Assembly: GCF_023061285.1 (NCBI RefSeq)
Contig: NZ_JAKGAM010000004.1
Span: 124,001 to 188,000 of the forward strand
Source: Chromohalobacter nigrandesensis
GTDB lineage: Bacteria > Pseudomonadota > Gammaproteobacteria > Pseudomonadales > Halomonadaceae
Length of the DNA: 64,000 nt
Direction of reading: 5' to 3'
In this document: piece after piece, positions 1 to 9,820 of the stretch
Layout: every line of letters starts with the position of its first letter
How positions within the stretch are numbered: position 1 is the stretch's first letter
Translations under genes and position numbers: made by a program
Notes under the pieces: generated by a model
What the model was told of the DNA's origin: nothing
Seen by the model: the letters and a program-made list of their open reading frames with translations, nothing else
The model's database searches: none

Positions 1-1398
1 ATCGCGCAGCAAGCCGATGAGCTGTTTTTGCACGCTGCGATCGAGCGCGGAGGTCGGTTCGTCGAGTACCACCAGATCGGGCTCGAGAATGATGGCGCGT
101 GCCACGGCGATACGCTGGCGCTGGCCCCCCGAGAACTCGTGCGGATAGCGTGCCGCGCAATTCGCCGGCAGGCCGACTTCCTCGAGGGTGGTGGCGACCC
201 GCTGCTCGACTTCCTCATCGCTGAGCTTGGGGTGATGGAAGCGCAACCCTTCGCTGACGATATCCATGACCGGCATGCGCGGCGAGAGCGAACCGTAAGG
301 ATCCTGGAAGACGACCTGAAAGCGACGTCGACGACGGCGTAACGCGTTGCCGCGTAACGCATCCAGACGTTCGCCATCGAAGACGATCTCGCCGTCAGCA
401 GCGGTCAGACGTAGAAGCGCCAATGCCAGGGTCGTCTTGCCGGAGCCGGATTCCCCGACCAGGCCCAGGGTTTCACCGCGCGCCAGGGTGATATCCAGTG
501 GTTGGACGGCTACGAACGGAGCGGGACGACGCCCGAACCAGGACTTGCTCCGCGCGAAGGAGACACCGAGGCGGTGTGCCTCGAGCAGCATCGTGCGAGA
601 CTCCGGCAGCGGCGCGGCGTGGCCTTCCGGGTTGGCGGCGAGCAGGTGCTGAGTATAAGCCGCGCGAGGGGCGTCGAAGACGCGTGTGACGCTACCGCTT
701 TCGACCAGCCGGCCGTGCTGCATGACATGCACGCTGTCGGCATGGCGGCGCACCAGATTGAGGTCGTGGGTGATGAACAGCATGGCCATGCCATTGGCAT
801 CGCGTAACCGGGCCAGCAAGGCCAGGATTTCCTGTTGAACGGTGACATCGAGCGCCGTTGTCGGCTCATCGGCGATGAGCAGTCGTGGTGCGTTGGCGAT
901 GGCCATGGCGATCACCACGCGCTGACGTTGTCCGCCCGAAAGCTGATGGGGATGCGCCTCGAGCATTTCGTCGGGACGTGGCAACTGTACTTCTACGAGC
1001 AGTTCGCGGGCGCGCTGGCGGGCGTCACGGCCGCGCAGTCCTTGATGAAGACGTAGCGTTTCGCCGAGCTGCTTGCCGACCGTGTGCAAGGGGTTGAGCG
1101 AGGTCGTCGGCTCCTGGAAGACGAAGCCGACCTGGCCGCCGCGCAGCGTGTTCCAGCGCCGCGGCGATAGCCCTTCGAGGGATTGTCCGCAGAGCCGGCG
1201 TCCGCCCTCGACGCGCGCGCCGGGCGGCAGCAGATCGAGGGCGCCCAAGGCGGAGACCGACTTGCCAGAGCCCGATTCGCCAACCAGCGCCGCGGTTTCG
1301 CCACGCCGTATGGTCAGCGACAGGTCCTCGACGACGCGCATGTCGCCGAAGGCGATGCTCAGCGTATCGAGTTCGAAGACGACGTCGTCATTGGCCAT
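1..1398 (-). CDS. yejF: Peptide/microcin C-type ABC importer, tandem ATPase (3' end outside window)
   Basis: Energises the YejABEF oligopeptide importer at the inner membrane. I read 466 codons from an ATG at 1398; the C-terminus lies left of the window. Two complete ABC modules are visible: the first has Walker A GESGSGKS, signature LSGGQ and Walker B LLIADEP, and the second has GESGSGKT, FSGGQ and LVVLDEP. The two-in-one design is typical of YejF (about 530 residues). The start overlaps the 3' end of yejE by 11 bp, so the two are translationally linked. The family assignment is firm. The substrate (peptides, microcin C-like compounds) is known from E. coli and only inferred here. Confidence 0.93.
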   Translation of the reverse strand, partial: MANDDVVFELDTLSIAFGDMRVVEDLSLTIRRGETAALVGESGSGKSVSALGALDLLPPGARVEGGRRLCGQSLEGLSPRRWNTLRGGQVGFVFQEPTTSLNPLHTVGKQLGETLRLHQGLRGRDARQRARELLVEVQLPRPDEMLEAHPHQLSGGQRQRVVIAMAIANAPRLLIADEPTTALDVTVQQEILALLARLRDANGMAMLFITHDLNLVRRHADSVHVMQHGRLVESGSVTRVFDAPRAAYTQHLLAANPEGHAAPLPESRTMLLEAHRLGVSFARSKSWFGRRPAPFVAVQPLDITLARGETLGLVGESGSGKTTLALALLRLTAADGEIVFDGERLDALRGNALRRRRRRFQVVFQDPYGSLSPRMPVMDIVSEGLRFHHPKLSDEEVEQRVATTLEEVGLPANCAARYPHEFSGGQRQRIAVARAIILEPDLVVLDEPTSALDRSVQKQLIGLLRD

Positions 1399-2494
1399 GC
1401 GCGGTTCTCCCGGGTAGATCGTCGCTATCGGTGGAAGTCGACGGAGTGCTGCTGGGCACGTGGCGCGGGTCGAAGGCGTCACGCAATCCTTCGCCGATGA
1501 AGACCAGCAGCGAAAGCATGATCCCCAGGCTCAGGAAGGCCGTGATGCCGAGCCAAGGGGCCTGCAGATTGTTCTTGCCCTGGGCGACGAGTTCGCCCAG
1601 CGAGGGCGAGCCTGGCGGTAGGCCGAAGCCCAGGAAATCCAGCGCGGTGAGGGTGGTGATCGCGCCGGTGAACAGAAACGGGATGAAGGTCAGGGTGGCG
1701 ACCATGGCGTTGGGCAGCACATGGCGCCACATGATCAGGCGCGATGGCAGTCCCATGGCGCGCGCCGCGCGCACGTACTCGAGGTTGCGTGCGCGCAGGA
1801 ATTCGGCGCGCACGATGTCGACCAGCCCCAGCCAGGAAAACAGCAGCATGATGCCCAGCAGCCACCACAGGTTGGGCTGTACCAGGCTGGCGAGGATAAT
1901 CAGCAGGAACAGCACCGGCATGCCCGACCAGATCTCGATGATGCGCTGGCCGATCAAGTCGACCTTACCGCCGAAATAGCCCTGTACGCCGCCGAACAAC
2001 ACGCCCAGCGCCATGGAGCCCAGCGTCAGTACCACGGCGAAGACCACCGACAAACGAAAGCCGTAGATCACCCGGGCGAAGACGTCGCGGCCATGGTCGT
2101 CGGTTCCCAGCCAGTGGCGTGCCGAAGGCGGTGAAGGGGCGGGCCCCTGCAGCTCGCGATCCAGCGTGTTATAGGAGAAGGGCACGGCCGGCCATAGCAT
2201 CCAGCCCTGTGAGGCGATGCTTTCACGTACGGCGGGGTCGCGATAGTCGGCCGTCGTGGGGAAAAAGCCACCGAACTCGGTTTCGGGATAATCGAACACC
2301 ACCGGGGCATACCATTGGCCCTGGTAGTGCATGACAATGGGCTTGTCGTTGGCGATTAGTTCCGCGCCCAGGCTGACGATCAGCAGCAGAGCGAAGGCCC
2401 ACAGCGACCACCAGGCGCGCCGGTTGCCGCGGAAGATCTGCCAGCGGCGGCGAGCGATGGGAGACGGGTGTGCGCGTATGCGAAGTGTCATCAT
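1388..2494 (-). CDS. yejE: Peptide ABC importer permease YejE
   Basis: Second inner-membrane permease of the YejABEF importer, 368 residues. It has an N-terminal membrane segment, a long periplasmic insertion with the family's YNTLDRE stretch, and the binding-protein-dependent transport domain with the EAA-like loop around [22 protein letters not shown]. The ATG at 2494 overlaps the yejB stop codon in an ATGA junction, so I prefer it to longer upstream starts. The next in-frame codon is also ATG. It lies in an operon between yejB and yejF. Confidence 0.93.
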   Translation of the reverse strand: MMTLRIRAHPSPIARRRWQIFRGNRRAWWSLWAFALLLIVSLGAELIANDKPIVMHYQGQWYAPVVFDYPETEFGGFFPTTADYRDPAVRESIASQGWMLWPAVPFSYNTLDRELQGPAPSPPSARHWLGTDDHGRDVFARVIYGFRLSVVFAVVLTLGSMALGVLFGGVQGYFGGKVDLIGQRIIEIWSGMPVLFLLIILASLVQPNLWWLLGIMLLFSWLGLVDIVRAEFLRARNLEYVRAARAMGLPSRLIMWRHVLPNAMVATLTFIPFLFTGAITTLTALDFLGFGLPPGSPSLGELVAQGKNNLQAPWLGITAFLSLGIMLSLLVFIGEGLRDAFDPRHVPSSTPSTSTDSDDLPGRTAHGQ

Positions 2495-3558
2495 GCCTCC
2501 CGCGTCGCGAAGTCGATGCGCGGGTCGACCCACACATAGGTGAGGTCCGAGATCAGTTTGAGTACCAGCCCGATCAAGGTATAGAGATAAAGTGTGCCGA
2601 AGATGACCGGGTAATCGCGCTGCATGACGGCCTCGAAGCCGAGCAGGCCGAGGCCGTCGAGCGAGAAGATGACCTCGATCAGCAGCGACCCGGTGAAGAA
2701 GATGCCCACCAATGCCGAGGGAAGCCCCGCGATGATGATCAGCATGGCGTTGCGGAACACATGTCCGTAGAGCACGCGGCCCTCGCTGGCGCCCTTGGCA
2801 CGCGCGGTGAGGACGTATTGTTTGTGGATTTCATCGAGGAAGCTGTTCTTGGTCAGCATGGTGAGCGTGGCGAAGCTGCCGATGGCCGAGGCCAGCACGG
2901 GCAGCGCGATGTGCCAGAAATAATCCTGGATCTTGCCCCACCACGACAGATCGGCGAAGTCGGGCGAGGTCAGCCCGCGCAGTGGAAACCAGTCCAGATA
3001 GCTGCCGCCGGCGAATACCACGATCAGGAAGATGGCGAACAGGAAGCCCGGCACAGCATATCCCACGATGATCAGCCCCGAGGTCCAGACATCGAAGCGC
3101 GAGCCGTGGCGCAGGGCCTTGCGTATACCGAGCGGTATCGAGATCGAGTACACCAGCAGCGTCGTCCAGAGTCCCAGCGAGATGGACACCGGGAGGCGTT
3201 CGACGATCAGGTCGATCACCGGCCGCCCGCGAAAGAAGCTATCGCCGAGATCGAAGGTGGCGTAATCGGCCAGCATGCCAAAGAAACGTTCCACGGGAGG
3301 CTTGTCGAAGCCGAATTGCTTCTCCAGTGCCGCTTCGAGACGTGGGTCGATGCCGCGCGCGTTGCGAGTGTCGCCGCTGGAGGTCTCGCCGCCGCCTTCC
3401 AGGCGCGTGCTGGCGTTGCTGTCCATGCCCTCGAAGCGCGCCAGCATTTGGTCGATGGGGCCGCCCGGCGCGACCTGCACGATCATGAAGTTGAGTAGCA
3501 GGATGCCCAACAGGGTGGGGATCATCAGTAGCAGGCGGCGTAGGACGTAGTTGGCCAT
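2491..3558 (-). CDS. yejB: Peptide ABC importer permease YejB
   Basis: First permease of the YejABEF system, 355 residues, beginning [19 protein letters not shown] with a first membrane helix at residues 5-25. It has the DppB/OppB-type N-terminal domain (VAPGGPIDQ) and a C-terminal transport domain with the loop [23 protein letters not shown] long insert between residues 45 and 75 is also seen in other YejB proteins. It starts 15 bp after the yejA stop and ends in an ATGA overlap with yejE. Confidence 0.94.
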   Translation of the reverse strand: MANYVLRRLLLMIPTLLGILLLNFMIVQVAPGGPIDQMLARFEGMDSNASTRLEGGGETSSGDTRNARGIDPRLEAALEKQFGFDKPPVERFFGMLADYATFDLGDSFFRGRPVIDLIVERLPVSISLGLWTTLLVYSISIPLGIRKALRHGSRFDVWTSGLIIVGYAVPGFLFAIFLIVVFAGGSYLDWFPLRGLTSPDFADLSWWGKIQDYFWHIALPVLASAIGSFATLTMLTKNSFLDEIHKQYVLTARAKGASEGRVLYGHVFRNAMLIIIAGLPSALVGIFFTGSLLIEVIFSLDGLGLLGFEAVMQRDYPVIFGTLYLYTLIGLVLKLISDLTYVWVDPRIDFATREA

Positions 3559-3573
3559 GGTCGATATCCTTCC

Positions 3574-5409
3574 TTAGCGTTCGCCGCGTTGGCGTTGTTC
3601 TATCCGCGACGCACGCTGTGGATCGACCCACCAGCTCGATAGATCGAAGGTGTATTCGGGGAAGGGCTGGGGGTAGCCGAACTTGTCCCACAGCGCCACG
3701 CGGGTGCCGTCGAGGTGCCATTGAGGAATGACGTAGAAACCCCAGCGCAGCACCCGGTCGAGGGCGTGTGCGGTGGTGTCCAGCTCTTGCCGGCTGTCGG
3801 CGCGAATCAAGTTGTCGACGAGGTCGTCGATAGCGGGGTTCTGCAGCCCGATCAAGTTGCGGCTGCGCGGCGCGTCGGCGTAGTCGCTGGTCCAGAATTC
3901 ACGCTGTTCGTTACCCGGATTGGCGGACTGCGGGAAACTGCCGAGGATCAGGTCGAAATCGAAGTTGCGCTGGCGCGTCAGGAACTGGTTGACGTCGACC
4001 ACGCGCAGGTTGGCCTGAATACCGAGGCGCTCGAGGTTTTGGATCAGCGGCAGGGTCACGCGCTCGAACTGGGTGTCGTAGAGCAGAAATTCGAGGCGCA
4101 GCGGTCGCTGGGTCTCGCGGTTGATCAGGGTGCCGTCTTGGATTTCGTAGCCGGCGTCGCGCAGCAGCCCCAGTGCCTTCTTCAGGCGGGGTCGCAGCCC
4201 CTCGGGTCGGGGCGCGGGCAAGGGGGTGTCGAAGACATCCTGCGGTAAGCGGTCCCGGTAGGGCGCGAGTAACGCGCGTTCGGCGTCGCTGGGCAGGCCG
4301 CTGGCCTCCATCTCGGAGCTTTCGAAGTAGCTATCGGTTTCCTCGTAGGCGCCGTAGAAGAGATGCGTGTTGAGCCAGTCGAAGTCGGTGGCCAGGGTCA
4401 ACGCTTGGCGCACGCGGCGATCCTGGAATTTCTCGCGCCGCAGGTTCATGACGAAGGCTTGCATCCCGGCGGGCTGTGCATCGGGGACGACCATGCGCTT
4501 GATGAAGCCTTCCTTGCGAGCGGGGGTGTCGTAAGCGGTGGCCCAGTTCTTGGCGCTGCTTTCGCGTCGCAGGTCGAGATTGCCGGCCTTGAAGGCCTCC
4601 AGCGCTACGGTCTGGTCCCGGTAGTAGTCGAAGACCAGACGGTCGATATTGTGACGGCCGCGGTTGATGGGCAGGTCGCGTCCCCAGTAGTCCTCGACGC
4701 GGCGATAGACGATACGGCGGCCTGGGGACAGGCTTTCGACTGCGTAGGGGCCGGACCCCAGCGGCTTATCCAGCGTCGGCGCGGCGAAATCGCGTGCGGC
4801 CCAATAGTGCTTGGGCAGCACCGGGAGCTGGCCGAGGATCAAGGGCAATTCACGTGAATTGTTGTCGCTGAATTCGAAACGCACGGTGTCGTCATCCAGC
4901 GCTTCGATCTTGTCGACATCAGCGTAGTAAGCGCGATAGAACGGCTGGCCTTCGTCTCGCAGCAGGCGAAAGCTGAATACCACGTCTTCTGCGGTCACGG
5001 GGTGGCCGTCGTGGAAACGCGCTTCCGGGCGCAGGTCGACTTCCATCCAGTGGCGGCCGGGGTCTAGGCGAATGCCCCCCGCCAGCAGCCCATACATGGT
5101 GAAGGGCTCATCGGCGCTGGCTTCCATCAAGGTGTCGTAGACGTGATTCAGGCCGTCGGCCGGATTGCCCTGGATGATGAAGGGGTTGGTCGAGTCGAAG
5201 CTACCCTGTGCGGCTTGCCGCAATTCGCCGCCCTTGGGGGCATCCGGATTGGTGTAGGGCAGGTGCGAGAAGTCATCGGGCAGCGCCGGCGCGTCGTAGA
5301 GCGAAATTCCCGCGACGGTTGGCACGTCGGCGGCCGGTAAGGCCAGCGCCGCGAGGCTAATCGCCCATAGGCAAGAACCCAGCAGCAAGTTGAAAGCGAA
5401 CGAGGGCAT
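3574..5409 (-). CDS. yejA: Periplasmic peptide-binding protein YejA
   Basis: Solute-binding subunit of the YejABEF importer, SBP_bac_5 (OppA-like) family, 611 residues. The N-terminus is a Sec signal peptide: a hydrophobic run at residues 5-25 followed by an AxA-like site near ALPAA. The body has the family's HDGHPVTAEDVVFSF signature. I chose the ATG at 5409, which has AAGGA eight bases upstream, over a TTG one codon earlier. It is the first gene of the operon. The 105-bp gap to mltD probably holds the promoter, but I cannot pick out a convincing one. Confidence 0.93.
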   Translation of the reverse strand: MPSFAFNLLLGSCLWAISLAALALPAADVPTVAGISLYDAPALPDDFSHLPYTNPDAPKGGELRQAAQGSFDSTNPFIIQGNPADGLNHVYDTLMEASADEPFTMYGLLAGGIRLDPGRHWMEVDLRPEARFHDGHPVTAEDVVFSFRLLRDEGQPFYRAYYADVDKIEALDDDTVRFEFSDNNSRELPLILGQLPVLPKHYWAARDFAAPTLDKPLGSGPYAVESLSPGRRIVYRRVEDYWGRDLPINRGRHNIDRLVFDYYRDQTVALEAFKAGNLDLRRESSAKNWATAYDTPARKEGFIKRMVVPDAQPAGMQAFVMNLRREKFQDRRVRQALTLATDFDWLNTHLFYGAYEETDSYFESSEMEASGLPSDAERALLAPYRDRLPQDVFDTPLPAPRPEGLRPRLKKALGLLRDAGYEIQDGTLINRETQRPLRLEFLLYDTQFERVTLPLIQNLERLGIQANLRVVDVNQFLTRQRNFDFDLILGSFPQSANPGNEQREFWTSDYADAPRSRNLIGLQNPAIDDLVDNLIRADSRQELDTTAHALDRVLRWGFYVIPQWHLDGTRVALWDKFGYPQPFPEYTFDLSSWWVDPQRASRIEQRQRGER

Positions 5410-5514
5410 CAACCGATTCCTTGAAGCAAGATGCGCAGAGGCTGGTGAAGCACCGGCCCGCTCGCTAGCCTACCCCAGCGGTGTCGCGCTGAGTAGAGGT
5501 ATCGCTCAATGCGC

Positions 5515-6846
5515 TCAGCGCGAGGCCTGGCGCAAGGTCAGGCGTTGCCCGGGTTGCAGATAGGCGCTTCGATCAAGCTGGTTCCAGCGGGCCAGTGCGT
5601 CGACGCTGACATCATGGCGCGCGGCAATACGTGACAGGCTGTCGCCCGGTTTGACGGTCACTTCGCGGGTGGTGTCACGACTGGCCAAGCTGGCGGACTG
5701 ACCAGTGGTCGGGATGATCAGTGATTGACCAATACGCAGCAAGTCGCCGTCGAGGCCATTCTGCTGACGTAGGACACCGACAGGAATGTCATGCCGCGCG
5801 GCGATGCCGGAGAGTGTATCGCCGCGTTTGACCACGTAATGCGCCTTGGGCTGACGCTTCTCGGCGGGCAGCGTATCGAGCTTGGCGAGAAAGCGCTGGC
5901 GGCTGTCGGCGGGAATTACCAACTTGGCATTCTGATTGGGGCGTGTCGCCTCGCGTCTAAGTGCCGGGTTCAGTTCGCGCAGGCGTTGCTCGCTGACCCC
6001 GGCGAGCCGCGCGGCATCGGTCAGCGCGAGTTGGCCTTTGGCTTGTACCTGAGCAATGGCGGGGCGATCGGGAATATCGGGCAGGGTGACCGAATAGCGT
6101 TGCGGGTCGGATACCACTGCCGCCAACGCCAGCAGCTTGGGAACATAATCCATGGTCTGCCCGGGTAGCGAGAGGTGCCAGTAATCGATGGGCTTGCCTT
6201 GGGCGGCGGCCTGCTCACGCGCACGATTGACCGTGCCCGCGCCAGCATTGTAAGCCGCCAGGGCAAGCTCGAGATCGCCGTCATACCACTGTGTGGCGAG
6301 TGTCTGCAGATAATCGAGCGCGGCCTTCGTCGAGGCCATGACATCCCGACGGCCGTCATACCACCAGGTATCGTTGAGCCCCATCGCCTCGCCGGTGCCC
6401 GGCATGAACTGCCATAGTCCTGCAGCGCCGCCGGCATGGGCGGCGGTGGGATCGTAGGCGCTCTCGATGAAGGGCAAAAGGGCCAGCTCGGTGGGCATGT
6501 CGCGCGCTTCGAGCTGCCGGGTGACCCAGCGTAACCAGGGGCGCGCATTCTGGGCCATGCTCGAGACGTATTGAGGGTGCACGGCAAAATAGTCGAGCCA
6601 TTCCTTGACGCGCGGATTCTCGATGTCGTGGGGCAGGCCGAAGCCGGTTTTAAGGCGTGTCCAGGTATCGGCCTGTGCGGCGCTTTGAAGCTCCAGTGCT
6701 TGCCAGAAGGTCGTATGTTGCGCCGATGTAGCCGCGTCGTCGCCGGTCGGTGAGCCGCTGGCCGCTAGCGCGGGCAGGGGCAAGGTGGTCAGGAAAAGAC
6801 CTCCCGCCAAGCCAAGGACTTGGCGGCGGGTCGATCGAACGTGCAT
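5515..6846 (-). CDS. mltD: Membrane-bound-type lytic murein transglycosylase D
   Basis: Cleaves the MurNAc-GlcNAc bond of peptidoglycan in the periplasm with formation of the 1,6-anhydro product. The SLT domain spans about residues 115-240, with catalytic Glu128 in LPFIESAYDP followed by GLWQFMPGT and LALAAYNAG. Two LysM repeats fill the C-terminus (YVVKRGDTLSGIA and VTVKPGDSLSRIA). The N-terminus STRRQVLGLAGG resembles a twin-arginine signal and no lipobox Cys is present, unlike the E. coli lipoprotein. I chose the ATG at 6846 because AGAGG lies ten bases upstream; a TTG three codons earlier would abut it. The mltD-gloB-yafS-rnhA-dnaQ neighbourhood matches E. coli. Confidence 0.92.
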   Translation of the reverse strand: MHVRSTRRQVLGLAGGLFLTTLPLPALAASGSPTGDDAATSAQHTTFWQALELQSAAQADTWTRLKTGFGLPHDIENPRVKEWLDYFAVHPQYVSSMAQNARPWLRWVTRQLEARDMPTELALLPFIESAYDPTAAHAGGAAGLWQFMPGTGEAMGLNDTWWYDGRRDVMASTKAALDYLQTLATQWYDGDLELALAAYNAGAGTVNRAREQAAAQGKPIDYWHLSLPGQTMDYVPKLLALAAVVSDPQRYSVTLPDIPDRPAIAQVQAKGQLALTDAARLAGVSEQRLRELNPALRREATRPNQNAKLVIPADSRQRFLAKLDTLPAEKRQPKAHYVVKRGDTLSGIAARHDIPVGVLRQQNGLDGDLLRIGQSLIIPTTGQSASLASRDTTREVTVKPGDSLSRIAARHDVSVDALARWNQLDRSAYLQPGQRLTLRQASR

Positions 6847-6894
6847 GGGAAGCAAACCTCTCGAGGACTTAGACGGCAGCCGGTGATGGCGTTG

Positions 6895-7662
6895 CTAGAA
6901 ACGGTTTTTCCATTCGCGCAACGTGGCGAAGGCACTGCTGGCGTCGTCGGCGTTACCTTGCTCGGCCACTGCGCTGAGCAGGCCGGGTTGGTCGATGCGC
7001 AAGAAGGGATTGATCTGGCGCTCGACGCCGATGTTGGTGGGTAGCGTGGGGCGCTCCAGCCGGCGTGCCTTTTCGCACTCTTCGAGATAGGCATCCCGCG
7101 TGGGGTTATCGGGCTCGGCCGCCTGAGAGAAGTGCAGGTTGGCCAGCGTATATTCGTGGCCCGCGAACACCATGGTGTCATCGGGCAATGCAGCAAGGCG
7201 CTCGAGCGAGCGTTGCATTTGCGCCGGCTCACCTTCGAACAAGCGCCCGCACCCGGCCGAGAACATCACGTCGCCGCAGAACAGTAGTCCCGGCGTTCCG
7301 GGGGCATAGAACGCGATATGGTCGAGCGTATGGCCAGGGACTGCGAAGACTTCGAAGCGCCGACCCTGCACGCGGAAGTCGTCGCCGTCGCCAACGACTT
7401 CTTCAACGGCGGGGATGGCCGAATTGTCAGGGCCTATCACGCGCGGCCCGTAGCGTTTGACCAGCGTTTCGATGCCGCCGGTGTGATCGTGATGATGGTG
7501 GGTGACCAGAATCGCCACCAGGTTCAGGTTTTCACGCTCCAGGTATTCGATGACGGGTTGCGCATCGCCGGGATCGACGATCGCTACCTTATCGCTGGCA
7601 TCCTGACGGAGCAGCCAGATATAGTTGTCCTGGAACGCAGGAAGTGGAATCACGGTCAACAT
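6895..7662 (-). CDS. gloB: Hydroxyacylglutathione hydrolase (glyoxalase II)
   Basis: Hydrolyses S-D-lactoylglutathione to D-lactate and glutathione, the second step of methylglyoxal detoxification in the cytosol. It is 255 residues with a metallo-beta-lactamase fold. The metal-binding motif THHHHDHTGG lies at residues 54-63, with further ligands in GHTLDH and FCGDVMFSAGCGR. The C-terminal HAGH domain shows FAGHEYTLANLHF. Length and motifs are standard. It is divergent from the yafS methyltransferase and lies 48 bp upstream of mltD. Confidence 0.96.
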   Translation of the reverse strand: MLTVIPLPAFQDNYIWLLRQDASDKVAIVDPGDAQPVIEYLERENLNLVAILVTHHHHDHTGGIETLVKRYGPRVIGPDNSAIPAVEEVVGDGDDFRVQGRRFEVFAVPGHTLDHIAFYAPGTPGLLFCGDVMFSAGCGRLFEGEPAQMQRSLERLAALPDDTMVFAGHEYTLANLHFSQAAEPDNPTRDAYLEECEKARRLERPTLPTNIGVERQINPFLRIDQPGLLSAVAEQGNADDASSAFATLREWKNRF

Positions 7663-7764
7663 AATACGCTAGACCTCGGCAAACGTCGGAAACACGCCTG
7701 TCACGCCATGCGCGATGGCGGACGACAGCGTAAAATGCGATAACCTTGGGGGGAATGGGCCGTC

Positions 7765-8568
7765 GTGTCAAATTCGCATATGCCAATGACGCTGGCGCAA
7801 GCCGTCCGCGAGGGGCGCCGCTTCTGGGGCTCTGAAGACGGCGTTGCCTTATGGCAGGCACAGCGTGCGTGTCTGGGGCCGCTCTGTGAATCGCGCTTTG
7901 GCTCTCATAGCCTGCAGCTCGGCATGGCGTCGCGGTTGACCGATATGTGCCCTATTCGGCATGCGATGAGTTGGGCGCCGACGCGCGCCTTGGCTCAGGA
8001 TGACGCCACCTTGGTGTGCGACCCCAGTGCCTTGCCGCTTGCCGATGAAAGCCTCGACCTCGTGCTGGTGCACCATCTGTTGGAGGTGATGCCCGACGCG
8101 CACCACCTGCTGCGTGAGGCAGCACGTGTCACGCGCGATGATGGCTTGCTGGTCATGATGGGTTGGAACCCCTTCGGTGCCGATGTTCTGGGGCATTTGT
8201 CTCCTGCCAGTCGGCGGCGTTGGCCTTGCAAGGGTCGCTGGCGACGCAGCGGCCGGCTGCGGGAGTGGTTGGCGTTTGTCGATTTCGAGATCGACCGCGT
8301 AGACTACTGCGGCTTTCGCCTGCCTGGCGGGCATGTTCATAACCTGGGGCTCGAAACGCTGGGGCGTCGCTATAACCTGCCCTTTGGGGAGTGCTATCTG
8401 ATCGTGGCCCGGCGTAAGAAGATCCCTGTACAGCCGCTGCGTACCTCGCTGCGCCGCGATTCGATGACGGGCAGTTGGCTCGGCCCTGCCGCGCTTCATC
8501 GCGATCACAGCGCGCGCTCGGATCGCGCTACGCACGCCCACGACGATAGGATGGCCGAGGTTGACTGA
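7765..8568 (+). CDS. yafS: SAM-dependent methyltransferase, YafS-like
   Basis: Predicted class I methyltransferase of 267 residues. An N-terminal segment is followed by a Rossmann-type core with [22 protein letters not shown] (motif IV region) and a post-core strand [17 protein letters not shown]. The glycine-rich SAM loop is weak (LQLGMAS). The assignment rests mainly on its place between gloB and rnhA, where E. coli carries yafS. The substrate is unknown. The start is a GTG; an ATG five codons later is possible. The end overlaps any upstream TTG start of rnhA. Confidence 0.8.
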   Translation: MSNSHMPMTLAQAVREGRRFWGSEDGVALWQAQRACLGPLCESRFGSHSLQLGMASRLTDMCPIRHAMSWAPTRALAQDDATLVCDPSALPLADESLDLVLVHHLLEVMPDAHHLLREAARVTRDDGLLVMMGWNPFGADVLGHLSPASRRRWPCKGRWRRSGRLREWLAFVDFEIDRVDYCGFRLPGGHVHNLGLETLGRRYNLPFGECYLIVARRKKIPVQPLRTSLRRDSMTGSWLGPAALHRDHSARSDRATHAHDDRMAEVD

Positions 8569-8587
8569 CACTCCCACTGTGGGCGAC

Positions 8588-9055
8588 ATGCCCCGCGTGA
8601 CCATTTATACCGACGGCGCCTGTCGCGGTAACCCTGGCCCCGGCGGCTGGGGGGCGGTGCTGCGTTATGGGCAGCACGAGAAAACCCTCAATGGCGGCGA
8701 GGCCGAGACCACCAACAACCGCATGGAACTGACGGCCGCGATTCAGGCGCTGCGGATCTTGACGCGTTCCTGCGAAGTGGCGCTATGGACCGATTCCGAG
8801 TACCTGCGCAAGGGGATTACCCAGTGGGTCCATGGCTGGATCAAGCGTGGTTGGAAGACCGCCGCCAAGCAGCCGGTCAAGAACGCCGAGCTGTGGCGTG
8901 AACTACTCGAGGAAACTCAGCGCCATCGGATCGAATGGCACTGGGTCAAAGGACACAGTGGCCACGAAGGTAACGAACTGGCCGATACGCTCGCCAACGC
9001 CGCCACCGATGATGTTCAGGCGGCTCAGCGGCGGGCCATGGCAGGAGAAGAGTAA
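8588..9055 (+). CDS. rnhA: Ribonuclease HI
   Basis: Degrades the RNA strand of RNA-DNA hybrids (R-loops, Okazaki primers). The 155 residues equal the E. coli length. The DEDD catalytic residues are visible: Asp9 in [11 protein letters not shown], Glu in NRMELTAA, Asp in WTDSEY and Asp in NELADTLA. The ATG at 8588 places the first strand exactly where E. coli RNase HI has it. A TTG at 8561 would add nine residues and overlap yafS by 8 bp; it has an AGGA at reasonable spacing and cannot be excluded. It is followed three bases later by dnaQ. Confidence 0.96.
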   Translation: MPRVTIYTDGACRGNPGPGGWGAVLRYGQHEKTLNGGEAETTNNRMELTAAIQALRILTRSCEVALWTDSEYLRKGITQWVHGWIKRGWKTAAKQPVKNAELWRELLEETQRHRIEWHWVKGHSGHEGNELADTLANAATDDVQAAQRRAMAGEE

Positions 9056-9058
9056 GCA

Positions 9059-9820
9059 ATGCGTCAGATCGTACTGGACACCGAAACGACCGGTATCGAC
9101 CCCAAGGAAGGCCATCGCTTGATCGAGATCGGGGCGGTGGAGGTGGTCAATCGCCGACTGACCGGCAACAACTTCCATCAATACATCAACCCCGAGCGCG
9201 ATATCGAGCCCGAGGCCGTGGAGATACATGGTATCACCAATGAGCGCGTCGCCGACGAGCCGGTGTTCGCGGATGTCGCCGATGCCTTCTGGGAATACAT
9301 CCGCGGCGCCGAGCTGGTGATCCACAACGCGGCGTTCGACGTCGGCTTCATCGATCACGAATTCGGCCTGCTGCATAACAAGCGTGGCGGGCCGCGGTTG
9401 GGGCCGGTCGCCGAGCACTGCGGTGTGCTCGATACGCTGGGCATGGCGCGCAAGCTGCACCCTGGGCAGCGCAATAGCCTGGATGCGCTGTGCAAGCGGT
9501 ATGATATCGATAACGGTCGCCGGGTTCTCCACGGCGCGTTGCTGGATGCGGAAATTCTGTCCGATGTCTACCTGGCGATGACCGGGGGGCAGACGGCACT
9601 TTCGTTAGCCGGTGTCGAAGCTGCCGCTGGCGACGATGCGGAGAGGGAGAATAGCGTCAGCGGCATACGGCGTGTGGCGCGGGAAGGGCTGACGATAGCG
9701 GTGACGCAGCCTAGCGAAGCGGAATTGAGTGCCCATCGAGCCAAGCTCGATAGCATTCGCCAGGCGGCGGGCGAATGTCATTGGGATGCGTTGGACGAGG
9801 CGACGCAGGGGCCGTCATGA
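9059..9820 (+). CDS. dnaQ: DNA polymerase III epsilon subunit (proofreading exonuclease)
   Basis: The 3'-5' proofreading exonuclease of the replicative polymerase, 253 residues. ExoI is LDTETTG with Asp7 and Glu9, ExoII is VIHNAAFDVGFID, and ExoIII is HGALLDAEILSDVY. The C-terminal tail carries the polymerase alpha-binding region and is variable. It follows rnhA on the same strand, whereas in E. coli the two genes are divergent. It overlaps nudC by an ATGA junction. Confidence 0.96.
   Translation: MRQIVLDTETTGIDPKEGHRLIEIGAVEVVNRRLTGNNFHQYINPERDIEPEAVEIHGITNERVADEPVFADVADAFWEYIRGAELVIHNAAFDVGFIDHEFGLLHNKRGGPRLGPVAEHCGVLDTLGMARKLHPGQRNSLDALCKRYDIDNGRRVLHGALLDAEILSDVYLAMTGGQTALSLAGVEAAAGDDAERENSVSGIRRVAREGLTIAVTQPSEAELSAHRAKLDSIRQAAGECHWDALDEATQGPS

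Noticed and set aside
2470-3498. 342-codon open frame on the plus strand
   Set aside because: Lies opposite yejB, whose protein is clear; composition is that of an antisense shadow in GC-rich DNA.
8561-8587. TTG start for rnhA nine codons upstream
   Set aside because: An AGGA lies at usable distance, but the ATG at 8588 matches the family N-terminus; kept only as an alternative.
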